DNA of 64,000 bases from contig CAIUMP010000061.1 in assembly GCA_903900335.1 (NCBI GenBank), positions 1 through 64,000 of the forward strand, read 5' to 3'. The translations under genes and the position numbers were made by a program. The stretch is from an uncultured Ignavibacteriota bacterium (GTDB lineage: Bacteria > Bacteroidota > Ignavibacteria > Palsa-1295). Every line of letters begins with the position of its first letter. Position 1 is the stretch's first letter. Positions 42,472 through 50,160 of this stretch are shown here, piece after piece. The notes under the pieces were generated by a model. It made no database searches. It was not told the DNA's origin and worked only from the letters and a program-made list of their open reading frames with translations.

Positions 42472-42828
42472 TTAGTCCCACTCCAATGCACCCTTCTTCA
42501 GAATGTAGATATAACCGACGAAGAGTAGCGCGATGAATAGAAACATCTCCGTAAGTGCAAACGCTCCGAGCTTGTCAAATACGACAGCCCACGGGTAGAG
42601 AAAGACAAGTTCGATGTCGAAAATGATAAAGAGCATACCGACGACATAATACTTGATCGAAACACGCTCGCGCGTCGTCCCAACCGGGATCATGCCGGAC
42701 TCGTACGTGGTGAGCTTCTGAAAATTCGGTCGTTTCGGGCCGATCCATTTGCTGAGATTCGCCATCATGACGCCGAAGACCACGGCGATAACCATCATGA
42801 GCGCGACCGGGATGTAGCTACTGAGCAT
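42472..42828 (-). CDS. nuoA: NADH-quinone oxidoreductase subunit A
   Basis: 118 residues from ATG 42828; the ORF track start at 42933 would run through the promoter. Three membrane helices, with the conserved KLTTYESGMIPVG (usual form Y-E-CG/SG-P-x-G), REVRVSIKYY-like ERVSIKYYVVGMLFIIFDIELVFLYPWA and a C-terminal helix ending ILKKGALEWD. A membrane subunit at the hinge of complex I. First gene of the operon, with a -7 promoter element at 42850-42857. Confidence 0.94.
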   Translation of the reverse strand: MLSSYIPVALMMVIAVVFGVMMANLSKWIGPKRPNFQKLTTYESGMIPVGTTRERVSIKYYVVGMLFIIFDIELVFLYPWAVVFDKLGAFALTEMFLFIALLFVGYIYILKKGALEWD

Positions 42829-42849
42829 AGGCTTCTTAATTTTGTGCCA

Positions 42850-42857
42850 CAAAAATA
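42850..42857 (-). promoter_or_regulatory. -7 element of the nuo promoter
   Basis: On the minus strand TATTTTTG, a full match to TAnnTTTG, ends 21 bases before ATG 42828 of nuoA. AAGAAG shortly before the ATG may be the ribosome-binding site. Confidence 0.5.
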
Positions 42858-43057
42858 CGACTTTTGACCTAACCGTTCCTGAACTTAGATTTTTTGCAAA
42901 AATTCGGTCGGAACTTCCTTCCCACTCTCGCATCGGAGTGCTTAGAAGTCCCCCTGAACTGCTCCCCGTTTCGCACCCAGCGAACCCAATCTCTATTGAA
43001 ATGTTATTCCCTCACAATCTTCGACTGAGCGTCACATAAGAACCGAACGTAGCAACT

Positions 43058-45577
43058 ATGAAAGCGATCATCATGGCAGGGGGATTTGGCACGCGGCTCC
43101 GTCCGCTTACGATGAACCTGCCCAAGCCTATGGTCCCGATGTTAAATCGGCCAATGATGGAGCACATCGTCAGGCTCCTGCGTCGGCACGGAATGACCGA
43201 TCTAACATCTCTGCTATACTTTCACCCTGACGCAATTACCTCCTACTTCGGCGACGGTTTCGCCTTTGGCTGCAACATGAGCTACGTCCGAGCCGAAGCA
43301 GACTTCGGTACCGCGGGTAGCGTACGCAATGCAACGGAGCAGCTCGGAATCAACGAGCGAATTCTCATCATCTCCGGAGATGTGTTAACGGATTTCGACC
43401 TGGGTGAAGCCATACGGTTCCATGAAGAGAAGGCTGCAACTGCTACGATCGTGTTGACTCACTCCAAAAACCCACTGCAGTTCGGCATCGTAATGACCGA
43501 TGCGGAGCAGAACATCACCCGATTTCTCGAAAAGCCATCCTGGGGTGAGGTCTTCTCCGACACGATCAATACGGGAATCTACATTCTCGAACCAGAAGCC
43601 TTCGCGCAAATACCCTACAAACGCGAATTCGATTTCAGCAAGGATCTTTTCCCACTCCTTCTCGCTGGCCCCGGAACGCTTGCGGGTTACATCGCCGAAG
43701 GATACTGGCGCGACGTGGGTAATCTTACGGAGTATCACGAGGCGCACATGGATGCTCTGGCAGGTCTGGTACAGCTCGAATTCGATGGCGAGCGTCGCAG
43801 CGGGGTCATCGTGGAGGATAGCTGCAACATTGAAGGCGCAAGCTTCCGTGGCCAGAACATCGTAGCACACGGCTCGACCATCGAGGATGGCGCCATGCTG
43901 ACGAACTCCATCGTCGGAGCCAATTGCCATATCGAATCTGGCGCCGTGATCGAGAACTCCATCTTATGGGATGGAGTCCGTGTTGGGCGAAACGCCCACA
44001 CCAGCAATGCCGTAGCCTGCAACAATGTCTTGATCGGCAACCGCGCTACAATTGACGAGAATGTCTTCGTGGGAGAAGGCTCACAGATTGGCGATGGTGC
44101 GCACGTCATGCCTAACCTGAAGCTGTGGCCCGGGAAGCGCGTGGAAGCCGGAGCCAAGCTACAGACCAGCCTGGTCTGGGAAGATCGCTGGAATAGAGAG
44201 CTCTTCACCAACTCCCGCATCTCAGGACTTTCCAACATAGAGCTTATCCCGGAGTTCTCTGCCAAAGTCGGAGCGTCACTAGGAGCACAGGTCGGACTGG
44301 GCCAACGCGTCGTCATCAGCCGAGACAGTGATCCCGGCTCGCGAGTCCTCTCCCGTGCACTCACCAGCGGTCTCATGAGCGCCGGCGTCACCGTCATCGA
44401 CATGCAGCAGACGCCCATACCGCTGACCCGCCACCACCTTCGCGACGCACGACACTCCGGCGGCATCCACGTACGCAAGAACCCCATGAACCGCAGCAGA
44501 TCGGACATGATCTTCTTCGACTCCGGCGGATACGACCTCTCCTCCAGCAAAGGCAAGGCGATCGAGCGCTACTTCTTCGGCGAGGACTTCCCCCGCGCCC
44601 CGTTCGATCAGGTCGGCACCATCGAATTCCCAGCCCATACGGGCGAGATCTACACGCGCCGCTTCACCAAAGCGCTTGACGTGGACCTCATTACCCGCAG
44701 CAACTTCAAGCTCGCCATTGACTACGCCAATGGGATAGCTTCTACCATCTTCCCGAACATTCTCGGTGCCTTCGGCAGCGAGGTAGTCTCCATCAACGCG
44801 TATCTGGAGCCATCACGTCTCACCCGCGGACGCGAGGAGTTCGACCGCTCCACCAGGCATCTAGCCAATGTCGTCAAGTCCCTTCATTACCAGATCGGCT
44901 TCATCCTGGACGCTGGGGGTGAGCGGGTCGGGGTCGTGGACGAAGGCGGCAACATCTACCTCAATAACTCACTCCTAACACTTCTGACCAAACTCTTCCT
45001 CGAAAGCGAAGAAAAGCGCGGACGAAAGGTCACCAAGATCGCAGTTCCCGTCGCGGCAACAAGCGAGGTAGAAGTCCTCGCGGAGCGCCACGGAGTCGAG
45101 CTCCTATACACCAAGAATACCCATGCCGACATGATGCGCGCCGCCAGCCGTGACGACGTCTCCTTCGTCGGCGGAACACTCGGCGGAGCCATCTTCACAG
45201 ACTACTTCTTCGCCGTGGACGGCATGTTCACCGTCGCGAAAACCCTCGAAATGCTCGCAGTATTGGGCAAAAACCTCGGCGAGATCGCCCGCGACATGCC
45301 GCGTCACGCCCAGTCGCGCACGGAGGTCGAGTGCCCCACGGAGCAGCTCGGAAAGGTTATGCGGCAGGCAATGGACCACGCCCAGGACATGCGCCGGGTC
45401 CTCATTGACGGCATCAAATTCTACCCGGTAAACGGCAACCCATCATGGGTGCTTGTTCTGCCAGACAAGGAGCGACCATACTGCTCCATACTCGCCGACG
45501 CCCCAACCGAGGCCGACGCTAACATGCTGGCAGACAAATACGCAAAGCTCGTGGAGCACTGGCGCGATGCGGATTAA
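43058..45577 (+). CDS. Mannose-1-phosphate guanylyltransferase / phosphomannomutase-like fusion
   Basis: 839 residues. Residues 1-230 form a nucleotidyltransferase (MKAIIMAGGFGTRLRPLT, KPMVPMLNRPMMEHI, ISGDVLTDFD, INTGIYILEP, YWRDVGNLTEY). About 240-370 is a left-handed beta-helix with hexapeptide repeats. From about 390 comes a phosphohexomutase fold (RVVISRDSDPGSRVLSRALTSGLMSAGVTVID). The mutase half lacks the phosphoserine loop TASHNP (here GGIHVRKNPMNRS) and the Mg-binding DGDxDR (here FILDAGGERVG), so it is probably catalytically inactive or altered. It likely supplies GDP-mannose for surface polysaccharide. Monocistronic; the nearest glycan genes are at 25-28 kb. Confidence 0.9.
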   Translation: MKAIIMAGGFGTRLRPLTMNLPKPMVPMLNRPMMEHIVRLLRRHGMTDLTSLLYFHPDAITSYFGDGFAFGCNMSYVRAEADFGTAGSVRNATEQLGINERILIISGDVLTDFDLGEAIRFHEEKAATATIVLTHSKNPLQFGIVMTDAEQNITRFLEKPSWGEVFSDTINTGIYILEPEAFAQIPYKREFDFSKDLFPLLLAGPGTLAGYIAEGYWRDVGNLTEYHEAHMDALAGLVQLEFDGERRSGVIVEDSCNIEGASFRGQNIVAHGSTIEDGAMLTNSIVGANCHIESGAVIENSILWDGVRVGRNAHTSNAVACNNVLIGNRATIDENVFVGEGSQIGDGAHVMPNLKLWPGKRVEAGAKLQTSLVWEDRWNRELFTNSRISGLSNIELIPEFSAKVGASLGAQVGLGQRVVISRDSDPGSRVLSRALTSGLMSAGVTVIDMQQTPIPLTRHHLRDARHSGGIHVRKNPMNRSRSDMIFFDSGGYDLSSSKGKAIERYFFGEDFPRAPFDQVGTIEFPAHTGEIYTRRFTKALDVDLITRSNFKLAIDYANGIASTIFPNILGAFGSEVVSINAYLEPSRLTRGREEFDRSTRHLANVVKSLHYQIGFILDAGGERVGVVDEGGNIYLNNSLLTLLTKLFLESEEKRGRKVTKIAVPVAATSEVEVLAERHGVELLYTKNTHADMMRAASRDDVSFVGGTLGGAIFTDYFFAVDGMFTVAKTLEMLAVLGKNLGEIARDMPRHAQSRTEVECPTEQLGKVMRQAMDHAQDMRRVLIDGIKFYPVNGNPSWVLVLPDKERPYCSILADAPTEADANMLADKYAKLVEHWRDAD

Positions 45578-45793
45578 AACAAATTAGGCTTTTCCCATCG
45601 CAAACATTCAGGGATCTTCAGGAACGCGCAAACACATTCGTTGTGTGATGTAAATTCGCGATTCATGAACTTCTCATATAAATCAACAACTTACAGCTTT
45701 TTGTCTATAAGACAGAAAGCGCTTTCCATAAATATTTTGCGGTTCCCGGACCGACCCGGAATTCGGTAGAATGGCAAAAATTTCTCCCCGCCT

Positions 45794-45956
45794 CCCCGTG
45801 TAGCACAGACTTTAGTCTGTGACCCCAACCTTCCCCCGTGTAGCACAGACTTTAGTCTGTGACCCCAACCTTCCCCCGTGTAGCACAGACTTTAGTCTGT
45901 GACCCGATGCGCAGAAAGCACGCGCTGGGCCCGCTGAAGGGTCCGCGCTACACGGG
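45794..45956. repeat. Three tandem 40-bp palindromic repeats within a larger inverted element
   Basis: The unit TAGCACAGACTTTAGTCTGT plus GACCCCAACCTTCCCCCGTG occurs at 45801-45840 and 45841-45880, and a third partial copy starts at 45881. Each has the internal palindrome CACAGACT-TT-AGTCTGTG. The whole block opens with CCCCGTGTAGC and closes with GCTACACGGG, so its outer ends are inverted too. Looks like nested insertion or amplification of a mobile palindrome. Confidence 0.88.
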
Positions 45957-45962
45957 CGACCA

Positions 45963-46049
45963 TCATCTCCCAACCACAACCCGCCGCGCCTCCACAAAAC
46001 CACCCAAACTCACCCGCAGGTAATACACCCCTCCGGCAGCGAGGAGAAC
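45963..46049 (-). pseudogene. Remnant of a T9SS C-terminal sorting domain
   Basis: The minus-strand frame ends VLLAAGGVYYLRVSLGGFVEARRVVVGR and a stop, very like the last strands of T9SS type A domains (L-x-AGVYY-x-R-x-x-x-GGF-x-x-x-R-x-V-V-x-R). Upstream in the same frame the sequence loses any resemblance (Arg/Gly-rich, GC-rich) and no signal-bearing gene precedes it. Most likely the tail of a decayed exported protein. Confidence 0.45.
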
Positions 46050-46178
46050 CCCGCCGCGGCGCTCAATCGCTCGCGTAGAGCGCGGCTTCCAGCCCGACTC
46101 CCTTCCCCGAGCAGCGCACATCCCAACCTGCCGAGCCGCCTCCAAAACCAGCGGACATCCAACCCACCCAACCCAATC

Positions 46179-46448
46179 TCAAATCGCCTGGGCCCAAACT
46201 TCAAGCTTCACTCCAGTGAGCGTGGGATCCAACTCCCTAAGCCAATGATGATGGCTCCAAAGCGCACGCTGGGAAATGCCAAGAATTTGTTGTGTCTCTT
46301 TGTTGCTTAGCAGCGAGCGTGCGGCCATACAGACCTGCATCTCCATTCGTGTGATGCCGGGATATTTCTTGGCTATGCGTTCGCAAAATCCGGGGTGGGC
46401 CTGACAAAAGCGGAACGAGAAGTCAAGCCATTCGGCGGTTGGTGACAT
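46179..46448 (-). CDS. Small LuxR-type helix-turn-helix protein
   Basis: 89 residues, cytoplasmic. YPGITRMEMQVCMAARSLLSNKETQQILGISQRALWSHHHWLRELD aligns with the LuxR/GerE DNA-binding helix-turn-helix (LT-x-x-E-x-x-V-x-x-x-x-x-x-LSNKEIAxxLxISxRTVxxH). The domain is degenerate in its recognition helix (RALWSHHHW for RTVExHR), and no sensor or receiver domain is attached, only a short N-terminal helix (EWLDFSFRFCQAHPGF). It is divergent from the unknown gene at 46828, which it might control. Targets unknown. Confidence 0.65.
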   Translation of the reverse strand: MSPTAEWLDFSFRFCQAHPGFCERIAKKYPGITRMEMQVCMAARSLLSNKETQQILGISQRALWSHHHWLRELDPTLTGVKLEVWAQAI

Positions 46449-46513
46449 GGCATCTGTAAATGATTAAAGTGAGCAATACAGAGCATCGGCCTCCGACCAG
46501 AGTACCGACTCGA

Positions 46514-46546
46514 CGACAAGCGACAAGCGACAAGCGACAAGCGACA
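46514..46546. repeat. Heptanucleotide tandem repeat (CGACAAG)n
   Basis: Four exact copies of CGACAAG followed by a partial fifth. This is a short tandemly repeated repetitive element of the kind known from cyanobacteria and other phyla; its position 66 bases upstream of the HTH gene start is intergenic. Confidence 0.9.
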
Positions 46547-46618
46547 GAGAAAGAAACTCGAACTAAGAAAATTAGTTTCCGGCCGGCGGTGAATTGAACG
46601 TACCGTAATTCCCAATTT

Positions 46619-46649
46619 GTCATTCCCGCAACAGCGGGAATCCAACCCG
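46619..46649. repeat. Interspersed palindrome TGTCATTCCCGC...GCGGGAATCC
   Basis: TGTCATTCCCGCAACAGCGGGAATCC: the arms ATTCCCGC and GCGGGAAT pair around AACA. A second copy with the same ends is at 58581-58612. This motif is known to me as common in many bacterial genomes. Confidence 0.8.
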
Positions 46650-46827
46650 CTCGGAAGTGATTGTAAACACGATGGTACGCTTTTGCATGGGAATGCAAGG
46701 AAATGTAAGTATTTGAAAGGTTTTGCAAGCCACCTTCGGGATGTGGGAAGGGTTTTATTATTGCGCGGTAACGACAGTAGCGCTTGAAGCCACAACAGTA
46801 GTTATACAATAAACCTAACCGAAGAAC

Positions 46828-47445
46828 ATGAACGCCAACACACCTCAATCGTGGTACGATTTTCCCGAGATGGAGACGATGGACCCACGTACTTTCATAC
46901 AGACCCTCACCTTTCAGGATCAGGCCGGCACCGTGCAGCCATCGAGTTTCCAAAGAAGCCCAACATGGCTACAGAACGTAACATGGATTGATCCGCCGAT
47001 GATCGTCACCCCATTTGCCACCGCAGTACCGACAATCACGGTGCAGAATGCACAGGATTACGAATCACAGCAGATTGCGAACAGATGGAACAGCTCACAT
47101 GCGATGACTGCAACAAGCACAAAGCTACCACGCTCAGTTGAAAAGATCATGTTTCTAAAGGCCGGGGCCGCATTTCTCAACACACTATATCTGGATTGGA
47201 CGGTTGGTGTTACTTCGACGGATATTCAATTTAGCTTAAATATGAACTCCGTAACGAGCGGCGATTTTACTAATTCCGCATCGGGGACGATTCCAGTCTT
47301 CGCATTCAAGAGTGCTACGTATGGCGGCACAGCTCGTTCTCTTAATGTAACTATCCTCAGACCCGGGCGCTACGATGTGGCAATCCGCATCATTGATAAC
47401 TCTGGCAATTCGAGCATGTATGAGATGTTCTGGATTGTTCTTTGA
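46828..47445 (+). CDS. Unknown protein, beta-rich
   Basis: 205 residues, no signal peptide and no membrane segment. The first ~55 residues are Pro/Gln-rich (WYDFPEMETMDPRTFIQTLTFQDQAG). From about 95 it reads as a beta-sandwich: VEKIMFLKAGAAFLNTLYLDWTVGVTSTDIQFSLNMNSVTSGDF, then a terminal PGRYDVAIRIIDNSGNSSMYEMFW resembling an immunoglobulin-like strand pattern. No family recognised. It is the first of three unrecognised genes on the plus strand and is divergent from the LuxR-like HTH gene. Likely cotranscribed with the next gene (56-bp gap). Confidence 0.7.
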   Translation: MNANTPQSWYDFPEMETMDPRTFIQTLTFQDQAGTVQPSSFQRSPTWLQNVTWIDPPMIVTPFATAVPTITVQNAQDYESQQIANRWNSSHAMTATSTKLPRSVEKIMFLKAGAAFLNTLYLDWTVGVTSTDIQFSLNMNSVTSGDFTNSASGTIPVFAFKSATYGGTARSLNVTILRPGRYDVAIRIIDNSGNSSMYEMFWIVL

Positions 47446-47501
47446 AACCGCTCCTCCTCCAAGCGCAATACTGAAGCATTTACCCTAGAAAGGAACGCAG
47501 A

Positions 47502-49046
47502 ATGAGCAGCCTGTTAAGACCGCCAACTCCAGGATGGTCGGATGAAAACGGATTGGACCTTGGAGACCCTACTGACCCGACAGACATGCGGAAGGGAGGC
47601 GGCTTTAAGTGGGGTCAGCGTCCAGATGCTGGAGGCTCAGGAGGCGGGGGCGGCCTGGGATTAGGCGGCGGACACCCCAGTGCTGGCGGCACACCGGGAT
47701 CGGGCCAAGATGGTGGTGGAGGTGATCCTGGTTCTGGTGGGAAGGGCTCTGATGGCAAAGGGAGTGACAACAAGGGTTCGGATGATTCTGATACCGGTGA
47801 CACGGGAACCGACGATTCCGGAACTAGCAACACTGGAACAGATGACTCCGGAACCGATGATTCGAAATCGGGCGATACGGGGACTGGTGACGCGGGAACG
47901 GGTAACCCGGCGTCCGGCGACTCTGGTACAGGTAATGCTAATCCATCGCCGTCACCAATGGGTAGCCCAACTGCCCCAAGCGGCGCAACCGGGCCGGGTT
48001 GGAATATCCTCCCAGATCCTTTCGCCGGCGATTCCAAGGATGATCCGAATCAAGACGACGACCCCACCGGGGATAGTAAGTCTGGAGGTGGGAAGCACAA
48101 AGACGACATCGACATTGATTTTGCGTTCGATGGGCTCGATCCGGGCACGAATCCAACAGACCCACCGCCAAACCCACCACCACCACCACCCACCCCACCG
48201 ACAGGCGGCGAGCCAGGTGGTGGCAAGGGAACGGATGACGGTCTAGGATCAGGCGATCCAACTGACACGGGCGATCCATCCAACCAAGGCGGCCCGGCTG
48301 ATACCGGCGATCCCTCAGGTCCTGTTTCTGGCTTTGGACTCGGATTTACGAATGATCCGTTTATGCAAATTACCTCACCCGGCCCCGTGGTTCCGACACC
48401 TAGCCCAACCGGTGGTAGCCCTTCTGGTGGCCAAAGTCAGTCTGGGAAGAAGAACACCAAAAAAGTAAAGTCTAAACAGGGAAGCGGACACCCCACGAAG
48501 GGTATTCATGCGGTAACGTCTAATCAGCACGTGGGCCAAGCTGCAAGTCTCGAAGTAGCGGCTAACAACGGACCTCGCTTCCCTTTGCCAACCGGCGGGA
48601 AGGCTGTGCCAGATGGTTCATCAACGCATGTCGAAATGTATGACCCCTTTGCCGGGTTGCGTAGTCCATGGAACGACACGCAGCTTGGGCCTCCACCTGC
48701 GACGGACTGGTCAGGTGACATTAGCCAACTTAAGGACGAGCTAGATGGACAGTCCTCAAAATACCTTGGCCTACTTGAACTTTTATTTGGCTCTGGGACT
48801 TTCGGTACATCAAGAACTCCTCTAACGCAAAAGGAGGTCAAAGGATTGGGGATTCAGTTCGATGGATTCAAGGGAGTTCTCGAGCGGCAACTTGGCGTGC
48901 TGAAGCTATTTTTTAGGTACCATCCTTACATTCCGGAAATTCCACCGGCTTCAAGGCAAAACGTCGCTGATTACGAGGAGCTGAGAAAGCGATACCAGCG
49001 CCTAATCGTTTGGTATACCAGTTCGATCGGACCTTGGCAATGGTGA
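47502..49046 (+). CDS. Unknown Gly/Asp/Ser/Pro-rich low-complexity protein
   Basis: 514 residues without a signal peptide. Residues ~30-150 are a disordered Gly/Asp region with degenerate five-residue repeats (DTGTDDSGT, GDTGTGDAGTG). About 210-240 is a Pro-run (PTDPPPNPPPPPPTPP), then more Gly/Pro, then a Lys-rich GKKNTKKVKSKQG. The last ~110 residues are a compact, probably helical domain (SQLKDELDGQSSKYLGLLELLFG, FDGFKGVLERQLGVLKLFFRYHP, YEELRKRYQRLIVWYTS). No known family. The layout, long disordered acidic repeat with a folded C-terminal end, suggests a surface or assembly role, but no export signal is visible. ATG 47502 follows AGAAAGGA. Confidence 0.75.
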   Translation: MSSLLRPPTPGWSDENGLDLGDPTDPTDMRKGGGFKWGQRPDAGGSGGGGGLGLGGGHPSAGGTPGSGQDGGGGDPGSGGKGSDGKGSDNKGSDDSDTGDTGTDDSGTSNTGTDDSGTDDSKSGDTGTGDAGTGNPASGDSGTGNANPSPSPMGSPTAPSGATGPGWNILPDPFAGDSKDDPNQDDDPTGDSKSGGGKHKDDIDIDFAFDGLDPGTNPTDPPPNPPPPPPTPPTGGEPGGGKGTDDGLGSGDPTDTGDPSNQGGPADTGDPSGPVSGFGLGFTNDPFMQITSPGPVVPTPSPTGGSPSGGQSQSGKKNTKKVKSKQGSGHPTKGIHAVTSNQHVGQAASLEVAANNGPRFPLPTGGKAVPDGSSTHVEMYDPFAGLRSPWNDTQLGPPPATDWSGDISQLKDELDGQSSKYLGLLELLFGSGTFGTSRTPLTQKEVKGLGIQFDGFKGVLERQLGVLKLFFRYHPYIPEIPPASRQNVADYEELRKRYQRLIVWYTSSIGPWQW

Positions 49047-49083
49047 ATTAAGCTACAGTTTATCGGAACACTCCGCAATCATT

Positions 49084-49650
49084 ATGAGCAAGCTTCTACG
49101 ACTAGTCTGCGTTTCCACGTTGATCTGTTTTGTAAGTTCATGCGGACAACAGAACTCCGCGACTCGTCCATTGACCCCCATAAGTTTGGCAATATTATCA
49201 GATCCCTCGCTGTCAGAGCCGGGCCTCCTATCCTACCTACAGGGTAAATTTGCCTGGGACACTATTATCGTCGCTGATTCGGATTACTGGGAACGACGGT
49301 ATGACACCGTCGAGTTTTGTGGTTTACCTGGCCTACTCCGCGTGTTCTTCACTCGTCACTCCGGCAATCAGCGGGACACTGCGATTAGCTTTGAGTGGAG
49401 TATCGCAGCGCGAGGCTCGCACGCGCCATTTCGGCCACGGCTGCCGGCCGAGTTGCTCCCATCAACTCGGTCCTGGCCAAGAGGCCAAATCTACGACACT
49501 CTTCGTGCCCGACTTGATCGCATTTTGCCGTTTTTACCTAACCGAAACAATCACCGCTGGGAGCCCTATTCACTCCATCCTCCCTACTCAGGGATGATCA
49601 TCCCTGGACAAGATTCAGACATTGTCATGCACCTCGACCGCGACTACTAG
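49084..49650 (+). CDS. Unknown lipoprotein
   Basis: 188 residues. MSKLLRLVCVSTLICFVSSC is a lipoprotein signal with lipobox VSSC. The mature part has no recognisable domain; FEWSIAARGSHAPFRP and LPFLPNRNNHRWEPYSLHPPYSGMIIPG are Pro/Trp/Tyr-rich. It starts 37 bases after the low-complexity protein and is probably cotranscribed, which would place the three-gene set at the cell envelope. Confidence 0.72.
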   Translation: MSKLLRLVCVSTLICFVSSCGQQNSATRPLTPISLAILSDPSLSEPGLLSYLQGKFAWDTIIVADSDYWERRYDTVEFCGLPGLLRVFFTRHSGNQRDTAISFEWSIAARGSHAPFRPRLPAELLPSTRSWPRGQIYDTLRARLDRILPFLPNRNNHRWEPYSLHPPYSGMIIPGQDSDIVMHLDRDY

Positions 49651-50160
49651 CGCCTAGGTGATGAGTGCTCGCCCGCCATCCCCGCATTGAAACGAACAAC
49701 AATTCGGTTGACGTTAACAGCCACGCACACCGTGCGTTCGCCAGCGTTCGCGTTGTTGCGTTGTGTCGGGTAACGACGACCTTCGCGCAATCCCCACCGT
49801 GTCGAGCGAGGATGCTCGACCTACGCGTATTCTCCTGCTGTCGAGCTCCTCCCAACCCCAGAAAACGGAATGACCGGCCCACGAACCATCAGTGTGCCGG
49901 TCATTCATACGTGCTGTGTCATGAGACGTTTGCCAGAGAGGTGGCTGGAAATTCTGGTGGGGTCAGCGGAGTTGAAAACCCCAAGCATTACTCTCTAACA
50001 AATCGGATAATTTCTCACCCTGGATGATCTTTCGTTCTGCGAGGGTCGCTCACGTTGCCGATCGGATCGTCGCCGATTGAATCGTCGCCGATCCAGCTCA
50101 TCGTACGCATAAGAACTTGCCTCGCCGAGTTTTGTTACAGGGGAAACTCAATTTTTCTTT
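49651..50160. other. Intergenic region with two hairpins and a short direct repeat
   Basis: 510 bases without a recognisable gene. A hairpin GTCGAGC/GCTCGAC lies at 49801-49820, a larger one at 49868-49906, and three copies of a GATCGTCGCCGAT-like word at about 50059-50095. The short ORFs here match nothing. Confidence 0.45.
49868..49906. terminator. Hairpin, possible terminator of the unknown cluster
   Basis: GAATGACCGGC pairs perfectly with GCCGGTCATTC (11 bp, 17-base loop), 220 bp after the lipoprotein stop. There is no T run after it, so termination is uncertain; it may instead be a repeat element. Confidence 0.4.

Larger units (their letters stand above)
45578..46178. other. Intergenic region with repeats and a GC-rich remnant
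   Basis: 601 bases between the fusion gene and the HTH gene. 45578-45790 is AT-richer with no recognisable feature; 45794-45956 is the tandem palindromic repeat; 45963-46170 is strikingly GC-rich and contains the T9SS-tail remnant listed separately. Confidence 0.55.
46449..46827. other. Intergenic region between the HTH gene and the unknown gene cluster
   Basis: 379 bases with a heptamer tandem repeat (46514-46546), a TCATTCCCGC repeat (46619-46649) and an AT-richer stretch at 46650-46820 with loosely repeated TTTGCA/GCAAGGAAATG words. TTATACAATAA at about 46801-46811 could be a promoter. No gene seen. Confidence 0.5.

Noticed and set aside
45801-45900. Possible CRISPR array (three regular repeats)
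   Set aside because: The 40-bp units are directly abutting without unique spacers, and no cas genes lie nearby; they are tandem palindromic repeats.
47615-48283. Pro/Ser-rich ORFs opposite the Gly/Asp-rich gene
   Set aside because: They are the antisense readings of a repetitive GC-rich coding stretch, which produces long open frames by composition alone.
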